From positions 1-64,000 of the forward strand of contig NZ_JAUSTI010000005.1 in NCBI RefSeq assembly GCF_030812775.1: a stretch of 64,000 nucleotides of DNA. The letters are read 5' to 3'. Under the pieces are notes generated by a model. The model saw nothing but the letters and a program-made list of their open reading frames with translations, was not told where the DNA came from and made no database searches. The DNA is from Paenibacillus tundrae (GTDB lineage: Bacteria; Bacillota; Bacilli; Paenibacillales; Paenibacillaceae). Below are positions 25,083 to 33,987 of the stretch, piece by piece; the first letter of the stretch is position 1; each line of letters starts with the position of its first letter. Position numbers and translations under genes: made by a program.

Positions 25083-25733
25083 ATGAAATTCAGATGGGTG
25101 TATGTTCTTATTCTTGCTTTAATAACTACAATCATCGTACCTACAGCAGATGCAAGTGCAGCAGGTACGATTGCAGTGAAATCGAAAGTGCTTTATTACA
25201 AAGGTCAACCGTACATAGAGCTTTCAGGTGGAAACAAGAGTGTGACAGCGAAGCTTAATAAGATGTTTAAAGTGCATGCCGTTCACATTGTGAGTGCAGA
25301 CAAAAAGATTAAGAAAGAAAATAAAAAGTATTCCGTAAGCACCACGAGTGTCACAGTGAAATTTAATCAGAAGGAAAAGATATCTGTTGTGTACGAGGAT
25401 TACATCTATGCAGGAGCAGCACATGGTTTTCCATCCTCAACGTCCTACAACTATGATCTTAGAACAGGCAAGGAACTGAAGTTTAAAGATTTTGTGCAAA
25501 ACGATGAACAACTAGCCAATTTAGAAGAGTCGATCTCAAGCAGCCTTAGAGCGATGTATAATGCGAATCAAGGTATTTTTGAAGAAAATATCAATGATTT
25601 TCCATTGGAGCAAGATCCAGCATTTTACCTCTATGATAAAGGGATCGTAATTCGCTTCTATCCTTATGAAGTCGCCCCATACGCTGCAGGATTCGTTGAT
25701 GTTAAAGTTCCCTATAGCAAAATAAATAAGTAG
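25083..25733 (+). CDS. Secreted DUF3298-like protein
   Basis: 216 residues with a signal peptide (hydrophobic core 4-20, cleavage likely near A-D-A-S-A-A). Two thirds of the mature part follow the DUF4163/DUF3298 arrangement: V-V-Y-E-D-Y-I-Y-A-G-A-A-H-G, N-Y-D-L-R-T-G-K-E-L-K-F-K-D and Y-P-Y-E-V-A-P-Y-A-A-G, as in the PdaC/RsiV extracellular domains. It lacks a catalytic domain, so it may be a secreted binding domain or an inhibitor. AGAGGTG supplies the RBS. Confidence 0.72.
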   Translation: MKFRWVYVLILALITTIIVPTADASAAGTIAVKSKVLYYKGQPYIELSGGNKSVTAKLNKMFKVHAVHIVSADKKIKKENKKYSVSTTSVTVKFNQKEKISVVYEDYIYAGAAHGFPSSTSYNYDLRTGKELKFKDFVQNDEQLANLEESISSSLRAMYNANQGIFEENINDFPLEQDPAFYLYDKGIVIRFYPYEVAPYAAGFVDVKVPYSKINK

Positions 25734-25773
25734 ATAACCCAAGTCAAGGTAACTATAAAACTAGGTTTAGACT

Positions 25774-25805
25774 AAGCGTGGTTCATTAATGAATCATGCT
25801 TTTTT
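25774..25805 (+). terminator. Rho-independent terminator
   Basis: AGCGTGGTTCATT and AATGAATCATGCT form a hairpin, followed by six T. It ends the DUF3298-like gene. Confidence 0.75.
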
Positions 25806-25848
25806 ATTGTTTTACAGCTACATCCCTAGTGATACGCATGAGCGTACC

Positions 25849-25887
25849 CTGCGGCAGGAGTTCATGTACAAAATCACCTGCCGCAGG
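25849..25887. repeat. Inverted repeat downstream of the glycosyltransferase gene
   Basis: CTGCGGCAGG and CCTGCCGCAG form a perfect 10-pair stem with an 18-base loop (14 pairs if a bulge is allowed). It is not followed by a T run on either strand. It lies just past the end of the minus-strand glycosyltransferase gene; it could be a terminator without T run or a protein-binding site. Confidence 0.5.
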
Positions 25888-25904
25888 TAGATTGGAGGGT
25901 GAAC

Positions 25905-27062
25905 CTATGCGGAGGAAAAGGTTGTTTTGAAGCGCCGATTCCGTTGCTCAATAATCTTTTCATAGTCTTCAATGAGCTGGTCGAAGATGTTCTCCCATGA
26001 CCGCTGCTGTGCAAGTTTTCGCCCATGGATGCCCATGACTTGAAGCTGCTCAGGGTGATTTGCCCACAGACCTATCTCACGAATCAGTGCATCTGCACGC
26101 CCCGGTTCAAACAATATGCCACTTCGATGGTCAGCCACAAGATCCTTTACACCGCCAGCATTAGCCGCTAATACAGGCAAGCCCGAAGCCATGGCCTCCA
26201 GGACGACATTGCCGAACGTTTCCGTACAGGAAGGAAATACAAATAGATCTGCCGAAGCATACATATGAGCAAGTTCATCCCCATGCAAATAACCAGTGAA
26301 TGTTACATTTGCTGGTGCTTGTTGACGCATTTTGGGGAGTAGTGGTCCATCGCCAACGATGACCCAGTGAATACGCGATTGTAGCTCAGCCGGTAAATGC
26401 TGCATCGCCATAGTAAGTGTACCGATATCCTTCTCTGGCGCGATTCGTCCAACGTAGAGCAGGATGAGCGGAGCAGTAATCCCATGACGAAGACGGAATT
26501 CTGAATTTCGTTTATCCGGTGTATATAGATTGCAGTCAATTCCGCGCGACCATTGCTTTAATCGCTGAATACCTTGTTTGTGCAACGCTTCGAGAGTTTC
26601 CAGTGAAGGGGCAAATGTAGCGTCGGCTCCGCGGTGGAACCATTGGACATACTTCCAGTAGAGGGGAATCATGCTTTTTAATCTGTAGTATTCGAGGTAA
26701 CGATCGAAGTGGGTATGATAGGATACGACATGGGGAAGATGGTTCTTGTGGGCATAACGGAGGCCAAGCAGTCCCATATTGAATGGCGTGGAGATATGTA
26801 ACAGATCCGGCTGGAAAGCCTGCAATTGTTTGTAGGTGGAGGTTCTGCTGGGTAGAGCAATTCGACATTCGGGATAGAGAAAAAAAGGGATATTAGCAAT
26901 AGGCTGCACTGGACAATCATCATTGCTCTCGATAATGGAGTTAGGTGTGAATAACAGATGTTCGATTCCTCTGCGCTGCATATGGGTACTCCAACGTTCG
27001 AGCGTGGCAGCAACGCCATTCGTATCTGGAGCATAAGTATCCGTGAACAAGGCCAGGCGCAT
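25905..27062 (-). CDS. Glycosyltransferase, GT4 family (mannosyltransferase-like)
   Basis: 385 residues in the GT-B fold: N-terminal L-F-T-D-T-Y-A-P-D-T-N-G-V-A-A-T-L, which is typical of GDP-mannose-dependent PimB/MgtA-type enzymes and UgtP-like diglucosyl transferases, and the C-terminal E-T-F-G-N-V-V-L-E (EX7E motif) near residues 285-293 with D-G-P-L-L-P and G-R-I-A-P-E-K-D. It probably makes a membrane glycolipid at the cytoplasmic face. GGGAGGG lies six bases before the ATG at 27062, so a longer frame to 27098 is rejected. It is transcribed alone. Confidence 0.85.
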   Translation of the reverse strand: MRLALFTDTYAPDTNGVAATLERWSTHMQRRGIEHLLFTPNSIIESNDDCPVQPIANIPFFLYPECRIALPSRTSTYKQLQAFQPDLLHISTPFNMGLLGLRYAHKNHLPHVVSYHTHFDRYLEYYRLKSMIPLYWKYVQWFHRGADATFAPSLETLEALHKQGIQRLKQWSRGIDCNLYTPDKRNSEFRLRHGITAPLILLYVGRIAPEKDIGTLTMAMQHLPAELQSRIHWVIVGDGPLLPKMRQQAPANVTFTGYLHGDELAHMYASADLFVFPSCTETFGNVVLEAMASGLPVLAANAGGVKDLVADHRSGILFEPGRADALIREIGLWANHPEQLQVMGIHGRKLAQQRSWENIFDQLIEDYEKIIEQRNRRFKTTFSSA

Positions 27063-27335
27063 GGTCATCCCTCCCGTGACTCTTGATGCCAAGATCATAA
27101 CAACCGTTCATTATGCAGAAGTCAACGGCACGTTAACTTATTGCGTTTTCTTGTAAATTGCGAAGGCACGATACAGCACATCCGTTTTCTAAGCTGGTAA
27201 GTATTCTGTCAGCATATCTTGTACAGCATATTCTGCTATGATGGGATGAGGTGTCGGCGCATTCTGGTAGTACATAAAGGTGAGTCGCCATGTTAAGTCG
27301 TTCATTAAAGATAGAGAATTATTGGAGGCAGAAGA

Positions 27336-27905
27336 ATGAAACAATTAATAGAAGAATTACAGGAATTATTACCTTTGAATCAACTTGAATCCATGTCAGG
27401 TGAAGAAGTGGTGGGTAGCGTAGCGATGGATCTATACCGCGCTGAATTTGCAACCATAAGAGAATGTGGAACAGAGATCCCGCAAATCTTACGAGAAATG
27501 ATTCTGATTATTGAACTAGACACTGAATTGTCAATGAATGGAATAGTCGGATATTTGGAAAATTCAAGCGGGCAATTCTTAAGTGAAACGACAGCAGTAT
27601 TACAGCGGATCGGTAATGAGACGGATGCAGAGATTATGCAGGGTATTCAAGACATGTTATCTTCGAACGGAGTGAGTACTGCACAGCTTAGGGAAAATGT
27701 GAACGGGTTATCTGAAGGGGAGTTAACGAATTCCTTGGAGGTGCATGGACAGCAGATTCATGAGGTCATACAACAAGTACAGCTTGCAGCGGAAGGATTA
27801 CTAATGCAATCTGACAATGAAGAAGTATTTGAAATGCTCTATCAGTATGTGGATGCCAACATGGACAGTTTGAAGCAGCAGTTGGAGCAGCTCTTATCGG
27901 AATAA
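27336..27905 (+). CDS. Hypothetical acidic protein
   Basis: 189 residues, rich in Glu, Gln and Leu, likely helical bundle; no known motif. TTGGAGG lies seven bases before ATG. It precedes the P-loop kinase gene by 42 bases. The upstream 270 bases contain a -10-like TATGAT near 27236 and a direct repeat of CAGCATAT (about 27208 and 27226), no gene. Confidence 0.5.
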   Translation: MKQLIEELQELLPLNQLESMSGEEVVGSVAMDLYRAEFATIRECGTEIPQILREMILIIELDTELSMNGIVGYLENSSGQFLSETTAVLQRIGNETDAEIMQGIQDMLSSNGVSTAQLRENVNGLSEGELTNSLEVHGQQIHEVIQQVQLAAEGLLMQSDNEEVFEMLYQYVDANMDSLKQQLEQLLSE

Positions 27906-27947
27906 TGATGTAAACACGACGAACGTGAAACGGAGGAGTGGACTTAC

Positions 27948-28493
27948 GTGATTGTGATGATCAATGGAGCATTTGGCGCAGGTAAAACGTCGGCAGCGAA
28001 CCAACTCCAGCCGTTAATACCAAACAGTATGATCTTTAACCCCGAAGAGATTGGTTACATGCTGCGAAAGGTAATTCCAGAAGACGTAAGAATGAAGGAA
28101 GAGCAAACAGATGATTTTCAGGATATGGAGCTATGGAAAATCCTTACCGTAACCATCGCTCGTGAACTGAGGCAGAAGTATAATAAACACCTAATTGTAC
28201 CGATGACAATCTATAATACAGAACGCTTCGAATATATTCATGGTGGGCTTAGTGAATTAGATAGCGATCTATATCATTTTACGCTGATGACTTCAATGGA
28301 GACGTTACATGAGAGAATAGCCAAACGTGGAGATGAGCTGGGTGGATGGACGTACCAACAAGCGGTTAAATGTCTAGAGGCATTTCAGGATGCGAGATTC
28401 GAACAACATATTATAACCGATGGTCTAACTACGGATGATGTGGTCAAGCATATTTATTCCAACGTAATGCAGAAGCAATTGACTTTGGAATAG
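27948..28493 (+). CDS. P-loop NTPase, TmrB-like
   Basis: 181 residues with Walker A G-A-F-G-A-G-K-T (residues 7-14) and the layout of small nucleoside-monophosphate-kinase-like P-loop proteins. The C-terminal S-M-E-T-L-H-E-R-I-A-K-R-G-D and the size resemble TmrB-type tunicamycin-resistance proteins. The actual ligand is unknown. The start is GTG with CGGAGGAG upstream. It is followed by a small membrane protein gene. Confidence 0.7.
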   Translation: MIVMINGAFGAGKTSAANQLQPLIPNSMIFNPEEIGYMLRKVIPEDVRMKEEQTDDFQDMELWKILTVTIARELRQKYNKHLIVPMTIYNTERFEYIHGGLSELDSDLYHFTLMTSMETLHERIAKRGDELGGWTYQQAVKCLEAFQDARFEQHIITDGLTTDDVVKHIYSNVMQKQLTLE

Positions 28494-28527
28494 CGTTCAA
28501 CCCTACAATCCTAAGGAGGATTAAGCG

Positions 28528-28818
28528 ATGAGATTGAACAAACCATTGGTGCTTGAATCCATTATCGTAAGTTTGCTGTTAACCGTAGGCATCATCTGTT
28601 GGCAAGTTATCCAAGGCATGATCCTAACGTATCAATATAAACCGGATATCGTAGCCAGCTATACCTCTATGGAGAAATTGCAGTCCAAGGTTGTTTTTGG
28701 AACGGTATTTCGAGCCGATCTGACATTCATGTTATTGATTGGAGCGGGGCTATTCCTCTTCACGTGTCTGTACTATCGTGTTCGTTCAAGAATGAAGCAA
28801 CGGAAAGCTCGTTTGTAG
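28528..28818 (+). CDS. Small two-helix membrane protein
   Basis: 96 residues with hydrophobic segments at about 7-28 and 70-86, the second followed by a basic tail (R-S-R-M-K-Q-R-K-A-R). No family recognised. TAAGGAGGA precedes the ATG. It is likely in the transcript of the P-loop protein; a terminator follows at 28908. Confidence 0.5.
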   Translation: MRLNKPLVLESIIVSLLLTVGIICWQVIQGMILTYQYKPDIVASYTSMEKLQSKVVFGTVFRADLTFMLLIGAGLFLFTCLYYRVRSRMKQRKARL

Positions 28819-28907
28819 CCCAGTTCATGTGAAACAAACATAGATACTGTTAACAAATACATGCTGGTTTATCGTTCACCTTTAGATTAAACATAGCATT
28901 CAATCCT

Positions 28908-28936
28908 CCCTGAGTCCTGCTGGACTCAGGGTTTTT
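28908..28936 (+). terminator. Rho-independent terminator
   Basis: CCCTGAGTCC and GGACTCAGGG pair around a four-base loop, followed by five T. Confidence 0.9.
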
Positions 28937-29004
28937 GAGCTGATCTAATGTTTTTCCGGTTCGAAGGGGAAATTTTGTATATCCAAGCTGGTCAAATAAT
29001 CCGC

Positions 29005-29029
29005 TACAATGATCTTGTAAGCGCTTATC
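29005..29029 (+). promoter_or_regulatory. Promoter -10 box and cre-like site of the PTS operon
   Basis: TACAAT (29005-29010) is a plausible -10 box. TGTAAGCGCTTATC (29016-29029) matches 12 of 14 positions of the cre consensus TGWAANCGNTNWCA and would overlap the transcription start, the usual roadblock position for CcpA. No convincing -35 box is visible. Confidence 0.55.
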
Positions 29030-29060
29030 GTGTTGGATAGAGAGAGGAGAGACAGGAATC

Positions 29061-29516
29061 ATGATTACAACAGATCAGATTTATCTGGATCAATCATTAC
29101 CTAACAAAGAGGATGTATTTCAATTCATTTCCGCAGAAGCTGAACGTTATCACATTACGAGCAACCGCGAACAGCTTGAAGCTGATTTGTGGGAGCGTGA
29201 ACAAGTCTATTCCACGGGGTTGCAGGATCACTTCGCAATTCCACATACGCAGAGCGAAGCAGTGACTCGTCCAGCGGTGATGGTGATCCGTTTGAACGAG
29301 CCGATTGACTGGGATTCTCATGATGGGAAGCCCGTGAAAACCATTTTTGTCATACTGGTACCGAAGGGTCATGTGGACGTATCTCATCTGAGGATCATTT
29401 CCTCACTTGCCACGTTATTACTTGAAGATTCATTCAAAGAGGGCATTGCAGCAGCGGCGAAGCCGGAAGATGTATATGGCTTGCTTCATCAATATACGGA
29501 AGGATTGGTGTCATAA
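29061..29516 (+). CDS. PTS IIA component, fructose/mannitol type
   Basis: 151 residues of the EIIA-Fru/Mtl fold. The phosphorylated histidine is H62 in H-F-A-I-P-H-T. It would accept phosphate from HPr and pass it to IIB. GAGAGGAGAG precedes the ATG. The gene overlaps the IIB gene by one base (TAATG) and shares the operon with IIC and an alpha-mannosidase, which suggests an alpha-mannoside as substrate rather than fructose. Confidence 0.9.
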   Translation: MITTDQIYLDQSLPNKEDVFQFISAEAERYHITSNREQLEADLWEREQVYSTGLQDHFAIPHTQSEAVTRPAVMVIRLNEPIDWDSHDGKPVKTIFVILVPKGHVDVSHLRIISSLATLLLEDSFKEGIAAAAKPEDVYGLLHQYTEGLVS

Positions 29517-29833
29517 TGAAAATCGTAGGTGTAACGTCATGTATCGCAGGGCTTGCTCACACGCCAATGGCAGCAAAAGCATTGGAGAAGGCAGCAGTAC
29601 AATTGGGTTACGAGATCAAAGTCGAGCAACAAGGTGCGATGGGTCAAGTGAACAAGCTGACAGAGGAAGATATTGCAGCGGCTAATTTTGTACTCATTGC
29701 TTCGGATCAAACGGTGAAGGATATGGAGCGATTCGGCGATAAGAAGGTCGTACGGGTCAAAATTGGTCATGCGGTTAGTCAGGCTGAAGCGGTACTAACC
29801 AAAGCGGTAGAAGCGGTAAAAGCACAATCCTAA
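29516..29833 (+). CDS. PTS IIB component, fructose family
   Basis: 105 residues. The phosphocysteine C9 sits in V-T-S-C-I-A-G-L-A-H-T-P-M-A, the P-loop-like motif of fructose-family IIB. The protein takes phosphate from IIA and gives it to the incoming sugar with IIC. It overlaps IIA by one base and is followed after 28 bases by IIC. Confidence 0.9.
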   Translation: MKIVGVTSCIAGLAHTPMAAKALEKAAVQLGYEIKVEQQGAMGQVNKLTEEDIAAANFVLIASDQTVKDMERFGDKKVVRVKIGHAVSQAEAVLTKAVEAVKAQS

Positions 29834-29861
29834 ATTATCTTCCATATGAGGAGAGAGTAAG

Positions 29862-30980
29862 ATGAGAAAATGGTTTGGTGAAGCAAAAACACATCTCATG
29901 ACAGGTATATCCTACCTGCTGCCCGTTATTATCGCGGGTTCCTTGGTTGTAGCGATCTGTAAGATCATCGCGTTGTCGATGGGCATAACAGACCTTGATC
30001 CATATAAAGATGGAAGCGGATTCTTGCATATTTTATACCTGGTACAAAATGTAGGTTGGAGTGGTATCGGGCTACTGACCATTGTATTGTCTGGTTACAT
30101 TGCTTATTCCATTGCTGACAAACCGGCGCTGGCCGCTGGTTTAATCGGTGGGGTATTGGCTCAACAGACAAACGCAGGTTTCCTAGGCGCGCTCATTTCG
30201 GGTTTCTTTGCCGGATATATCACGCTCTGGGTCAAAAATAAAGTTAAAATCACAGGTCCAGCCGCGGGTTCGGTACCCTTAATCATTTTGCCACTGATCA
30301 CTGTGGGACTTACGGGTTTCCTGATGGCCGTTGTTCTTGGCGGGCCACTGGGCGCACTCAATGATTATCTGATTACATGGGTACAGAACATGAGTCAGAG
30401 CGGAACCAATACAGTTGTGCTCGCTATTATTCTGGGCGCGATGATCGGATTCGATCTCGGCGGACCAGTGAACAAAGCCGCTTGGATGGCAGGTAACGCG
30501 TTGTTTCTGTCTGGTGTATATCTGCCCAATGTGTTTATCAACATTGCGATCTGTATTCCACCACTAGGTTATGGTTTAGCAACATTGCTGATGAAAAAAC
30601 GTTTCTCCAAAACGTATCAGGAAGCGGGTAAAGGCGCTGTCATTATGGGTGTCATCGGGATCACAGAAGGAGCAATTCCATTTACGCTGCGTAATCCTGC
30701 GAAAATGATTTTGGTCAACATGGTTGCCTGTGCATCAGGTGCAGCATTAACCGCGTTGCTCGGCGCGCACATCATCATGCCACCGATCGGTGGATTGTAC
30801 GGTGCGATCTCCGTAGGTACACCACTTGCATACCTTGCCGGAGGTATCTTCGGGGCACTCATTGTTGCGGGCGGAACGATGCTTGTTAACTTCCGTGATG
30901 AAGAAGAGAAGCAACCTGCTGAAACGAAGGAAGCTTCTGTAAAGAAAAATGGAGAAGAGATTGAACTTGTTTTTGACTAA
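29862..30980 (+). CDS. PTS IIC component, fructose/mannosylglycerate type
   Basis: 372 residues, about nine to ten membrane segments and a short charged tail. The layout (L-L-P-V-I-I-A-G-S-L near residue 20, G-I-T-E-G-A-I-P-F near 266, which holds the conserved G-I-T-E/x-E-G-A-I-P-F signature) matches the fructose-type IIC. In E. coli MngA one polypeptide carries IIA, IIB and IIC; here they are separate. The proposed substrate, 2-O-alpha-mannosyl-glycerate, is inferred from the next gene. Confidence 0.87.
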   Translation: MRKWFGEAKTHLMTGISYLLPVIIAGSLVVAICKIIALSMGITDLDPYKDGSGFLHILYLVQNVGWSGIGLLTIVLSGYIAYSIADKPALAAGLIGGVLAQQTNAGFLGALISGFFAGYITLWVKNKVKITGPAAGSVPLIILPLITVGLTGFLMAVVLGGPLGALNDYLITWVQNMSQSGTNTVVLAIILGAMIGFDLGGPVNKAAWMAGNALFLSGVYLPNVFINIAICIPPLGYGLATLLMKKRFSKTYQEAGKGAVIMGVIGITEGAIPFTLRNPAKMILVNMVACASGAALTALLGAHIIMPPIGGLYGAISVGTPLAYLAGGIFGALIVAGGTMLVNFRDEEEKQPAETKEASVKKNGEEIELVFD

Positions 30981-31024
30981 GTTGAACTATATAGAGCTAA
31001 ATAAGCAACTGGAGGGATACAGAG

Positions 31025-33703
31025 ATGAGTGAGAGAGAACGTACGAAGGTGCATGTTATTCCACACACACACTGGGATCGGGAATGGTACTTCACCACCT
31101 CCCGTTCCAAAGTTTATCTAGTCAAACATGTCAAAGAAGTGCTGAACGCACTGGAGAATATAGAAGGATTTCATTATTACCTGCTAGATGCTCAGGGTTC
31201 CTTGTTGGATGATTACATCCGTTGGTGTCCAGAGGATGAGGAACGTATTCGTAATCTAGTTTCAGCTAAGCGACTCATGACTGGCCCGTGGTATACCCAA
31301 ACAGATCAGTTGGTCATTTCCAGTGAATCCATGGTTAGAAACCTGTACTATGGAACGGAAACAGCACGCAAATATGGGCATGCCATGAAGGTTGGTTATG
31401 TGCCAGATGCGTTCGGACAATCAGCACAAATGCCGCAGATTTATCGTGAGTTCGGTATTGAACGCTTCTTGTTCTGGCGCGGGGTGTCCGATAATACGAA
31501 TCCGCGTACTGAATTTACCTGGGAAGGATCGGACGGCAGCCAAGTATTCGCAGTTCAGATGCCGTTTGGATACTACTACGGAGGAAACATTCCAGAGGAT
31601 ACCGCGGACTTGCAGCCGTATTTGGAAAAGCAGATTGGCGCACTTGAGAACAAAGCATCAACGCGGCATATTTACTTCCCGAATGGCTTCGATCAAGCAC
31701 CGATTCGTTTGAATCTGCCTCAGTTGATTGAGCGTTTCAACGAGCTAGATGACAAACGGGAATATGTAATGAATGAACCAGAACGTTTCATGGCAGAGAT
31801 TGAAGCAGACAGTCATGACCTGCCGGTACTCCGCGGTGAGTTAATGGAAGCTAAGCATATGCGTATTCACAAATCCATTTTCTCCACACGTGCAGATCTC
31901 AAGCAACAGAATAACCAGATCGAGAACTTCATTGCGAACATTTTAGAGCCTGTACTTGCCATCAGTCACTCTCTTGGACATGAATATCCGCATCGCATTG
32001 TGGAAGATATCTGGAAGTTGATGTTTGAGAATGCGGCGCATGATAGTATTGGTGGATGCAACAGTGATACTACGAATCAGGACGTTGCTTTCCGTTACAA
32101 ACAGGCCAATGATATCGCACGCAATCTACTAGATTTGCATATGCGAATGATTGCTTCCACCATTGAGCAGGAGGAGACATTTGCCTTTACCCTGTTCAAT
32201 ACCTTACCGTATGTTCGTGGGGGTGTTACGGAGATTGAAGCGTACATTCCAGAGGAATCGTTTGTTATTCGTGATACGAAGGGAAGAGAACTGGCCTATA
32301 CGATTGTGGACAAAGTAGATCAGACAGATTATGTGTTAGGACAACACATTGATCTGAATCCAAGTCGTAAAGTCTATCTCCCAGACCGTGTATATCGTGC
32401 GAAACTATTAGTAGAACTGCAAGAGGTTCCAGCGATGGGGTATACTCAGATCATCTTTGACTTTAGTCAGGGAACAGCACCAACAATTGAGCGACGCAAT
32501 GATCAGCATATCGAAAATGAATTCTTTGCCATCGTTGCTGAAGATAACGGTACATTAACCATTACAGATAAAACCTCTGGGCAGACATATGCCAATCAGA
32601 TGGTGTTTGAAGATAATGGTGATGACGGAGACTCTTATAATTATTCACCGCCAGAGCGGGATCTTATTGTATCCTCCATTGGTTGCAAACTGAATGTGAC
32701 AACAGCGAAGACCAACGTTCTTGAAGAGCTTCAACTGGGATGCACACTGAGTGTGCCTGCCGATCTGCATGAACGTGAAGCAGGAATAAGTTCGGGACAA
32801 CTGCCAATTCAGGTTCAAGTAGGACTTCGTAAGGGCGAGCGATTGATCCGCTTTGAGGTTCAGGTACAAAATCAGGTGCTTAGCCACCGACTACGAGTAC
32901 TTTTTGATACAGGTCTAGCTTCCTCCTTATCGATTGCAGATCAGCCTTTTGGTGTCATTGCTCGTCCTACATCCTTGCCTGAAGCCCAGGTGTGGGAACG
33001 TGAGAAGTGGCAAGAGAAACCGATTACGATTGAAGCGATGCAGAGTTATGCGGGATTGAATGACGGTAATCGTGGCATCGTAGTGATCACCGAAGGAGTG
33101 CGTGAATACGAGATTGTAGGCGAGAAGATGGATACTATTGCCTTGACCTTGTTCCGGACGTTTGGTTTCATGGGTAAAGAAAATCTTGTGTATCGCCCGG
33201 GGCGAGCTTCGGGAGAGAAAATCATTGCTACACCCGATGCACAGTTGCTAGGTGAACTGAACTTCTCGTTTGCATTGTATATCCACTATGCTGGAGTGGA
33301 TGAAGCGAAGGTAGCGCATGTGGCGCGTGAATATTTAACCCCGATCGCCAGCTATCAATTGTGTGACTTTTTGAATGGCCGATTGATCTTTGCCTTCCGT
33401 GATGAAGAGCGTACATTGCCGCAGAACTACAGCTTAATGTCCTTTAATGAGGAATCCAATGCTGTACTCAGCGCATTCAAGAAAGCGGAGCATAGTGATG
33501 GTTATATTATCCGTGTCTTCAATCCGTACTTGAAGCAAAATGCAAAAGCAACAGTTCAGTTCAATCAGTCGGTTTCAGTGGAACGAGTATCTCTGGCGGA
33601 ACAGTCTTTGGAACCAGCGCAGGTTATTGCGAATAAAGAGCAAGTCATCTCATTACCTGAGCTTACCCATTGCAAGCTGTTGACCGTCCTTGTATCTGTA
33701 TAA
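31025..33703 (+). CDS. GH38 alpha-mannosidase (MngB-like)
   Basis: 892-residue retaining alpha-mannosidase of family GH38, without signal peptide, so cytoplasmic. Zinc ligands H16 and D18 lie in H-T-H-W-D-R-E-W (14-21), and the nucleophile D128 is in Y-V-P-D-A-F-G-Q. The middle and C-terminal beta domains follow. Next to a fructose-family PTS it would hydrolyse the imported phosphorylated alpha-mannoside, as MngB does with 6-phosphomannosyl-glycerate. GGAGGGAT precedes ATG. The stop codon lies in the end of the second repeat copy. Confidence 0.93.
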   Translation: MSERERTKVHVIPHTHWDREWYFTTSRSKVYLVKHVKEVLNALENIEGFHYYLLDAQGSLLDDYIRWCPEDEERIRNLVSAKRLMTGPWYTQTDQLVISSESMVRNLYYGTETARKYGHAMKVGYVPDAFGQSAQMPQIYREFGIERFLFWRGVSDNTNPRTEFTWEGSDGSQVFAVQMPFGYYYGGNIPEDTADLQPYLEKQIGALENKASTRHIYFPNGFDQAPIRLNLPQLIERFNELDDKREYVMNEPERFMAEIEADSHDLPVLRGELMEAKHMRIHKSIFSTRADLKQQNNQIENFIANILEPVLAISHSLGHEYPHRIVEDIWKLMFENAAHDSIGGCNSDTTNQDVAFRYKQANDIARNLLDLHMRMIASTIEQEETFAFTLFNTLPYVRGGVTEIEAYIPEESFVIRDTKGRELAYTIVDKVDQTDYVLGQHIDLNPSRKVYLPDRVYRAKLLVELQEVPAMGYTQIIFDFSQGTAPTIERRNDQHIENEFFAIVAEDNGTLTITDKTSGQTYANQMVFEDNGDDGDSYNYSPPERDLIVSSIGCKLNVTTAKTNVLEELQLGCTLSVPADLHEREAGISSGQLPIQVQVGLRKGERLIRFEVQVQNQVLSHRLRVLFDTGLASSLSIADQPFGVIARPTSLPEAQVWEREKWQEKPITIEAMQSYAGLNDGNRGIVVITEGVREYEIVGEKMDTIALTLFRTFGFMGKENLVYRPGRASGEKIIATPDAQLLGELNFSFALYIHYAGVDEAKVAHVAREYLTPIASYQLCDFLNGRLIFAFRDEERTLPQNYSLMSFNEESNAVLSAFKKAEHSDGYIIRVFNPYLKQNAKATVQFNQSVSVERVSLAEQSLEPAQVIANKEQVISLPELTHCKLLTVLVSV

Positions 33704-33888
33704 ATTGAATTAAACATTTACACGAGAACGGAGAGGACAGAAATAACATGGAGAAGCGGAGCGTTCGCCTTTATCCCCGGATTTTCCCTTTGGAAAAGGG
33801 AATCAAAAAAATCTGGGGATAACAGCGATCGGAAAGTTATTCTGTCATCGGAGTGGCAGTGTAAATATTCTTTAGTTCAATTTATATA
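33703..33888 (+). repeat. Dispersed structured repeat, copy B
   Basis: Second copy of the element at 19753. Ends are inverted: AAATTGAATTAAA at the left (from 33702, overlapping the mannosidase stop) and TTTAGTTCAATTT at the right (33871-33883). Inner helices: 33736-33747 with 33836-33846 (GACAGAAATAAC with GTTATTCTGTC, one bulge), 33771-33778 with 33815-33822 (TTATCCCC with GGGGATAA), and a central hairpin at 33784-33802. It separates the mannosidase from the PRD regulator gene and may end or modulate the operon transcript. Some base changes between copies keep pairing (AACC/GGTT versus AAC/GTT). Confidence 0.8.
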
Positions 33889-33987
33889 AGTCGAATTAAT
33901 ATAAATACTGTTCACAGTCAGATATAAACAGATGCTTTTCATCGAATGCTCAGCTTAGACGGATCAGAGAGGAGGTCGGATATCGAT

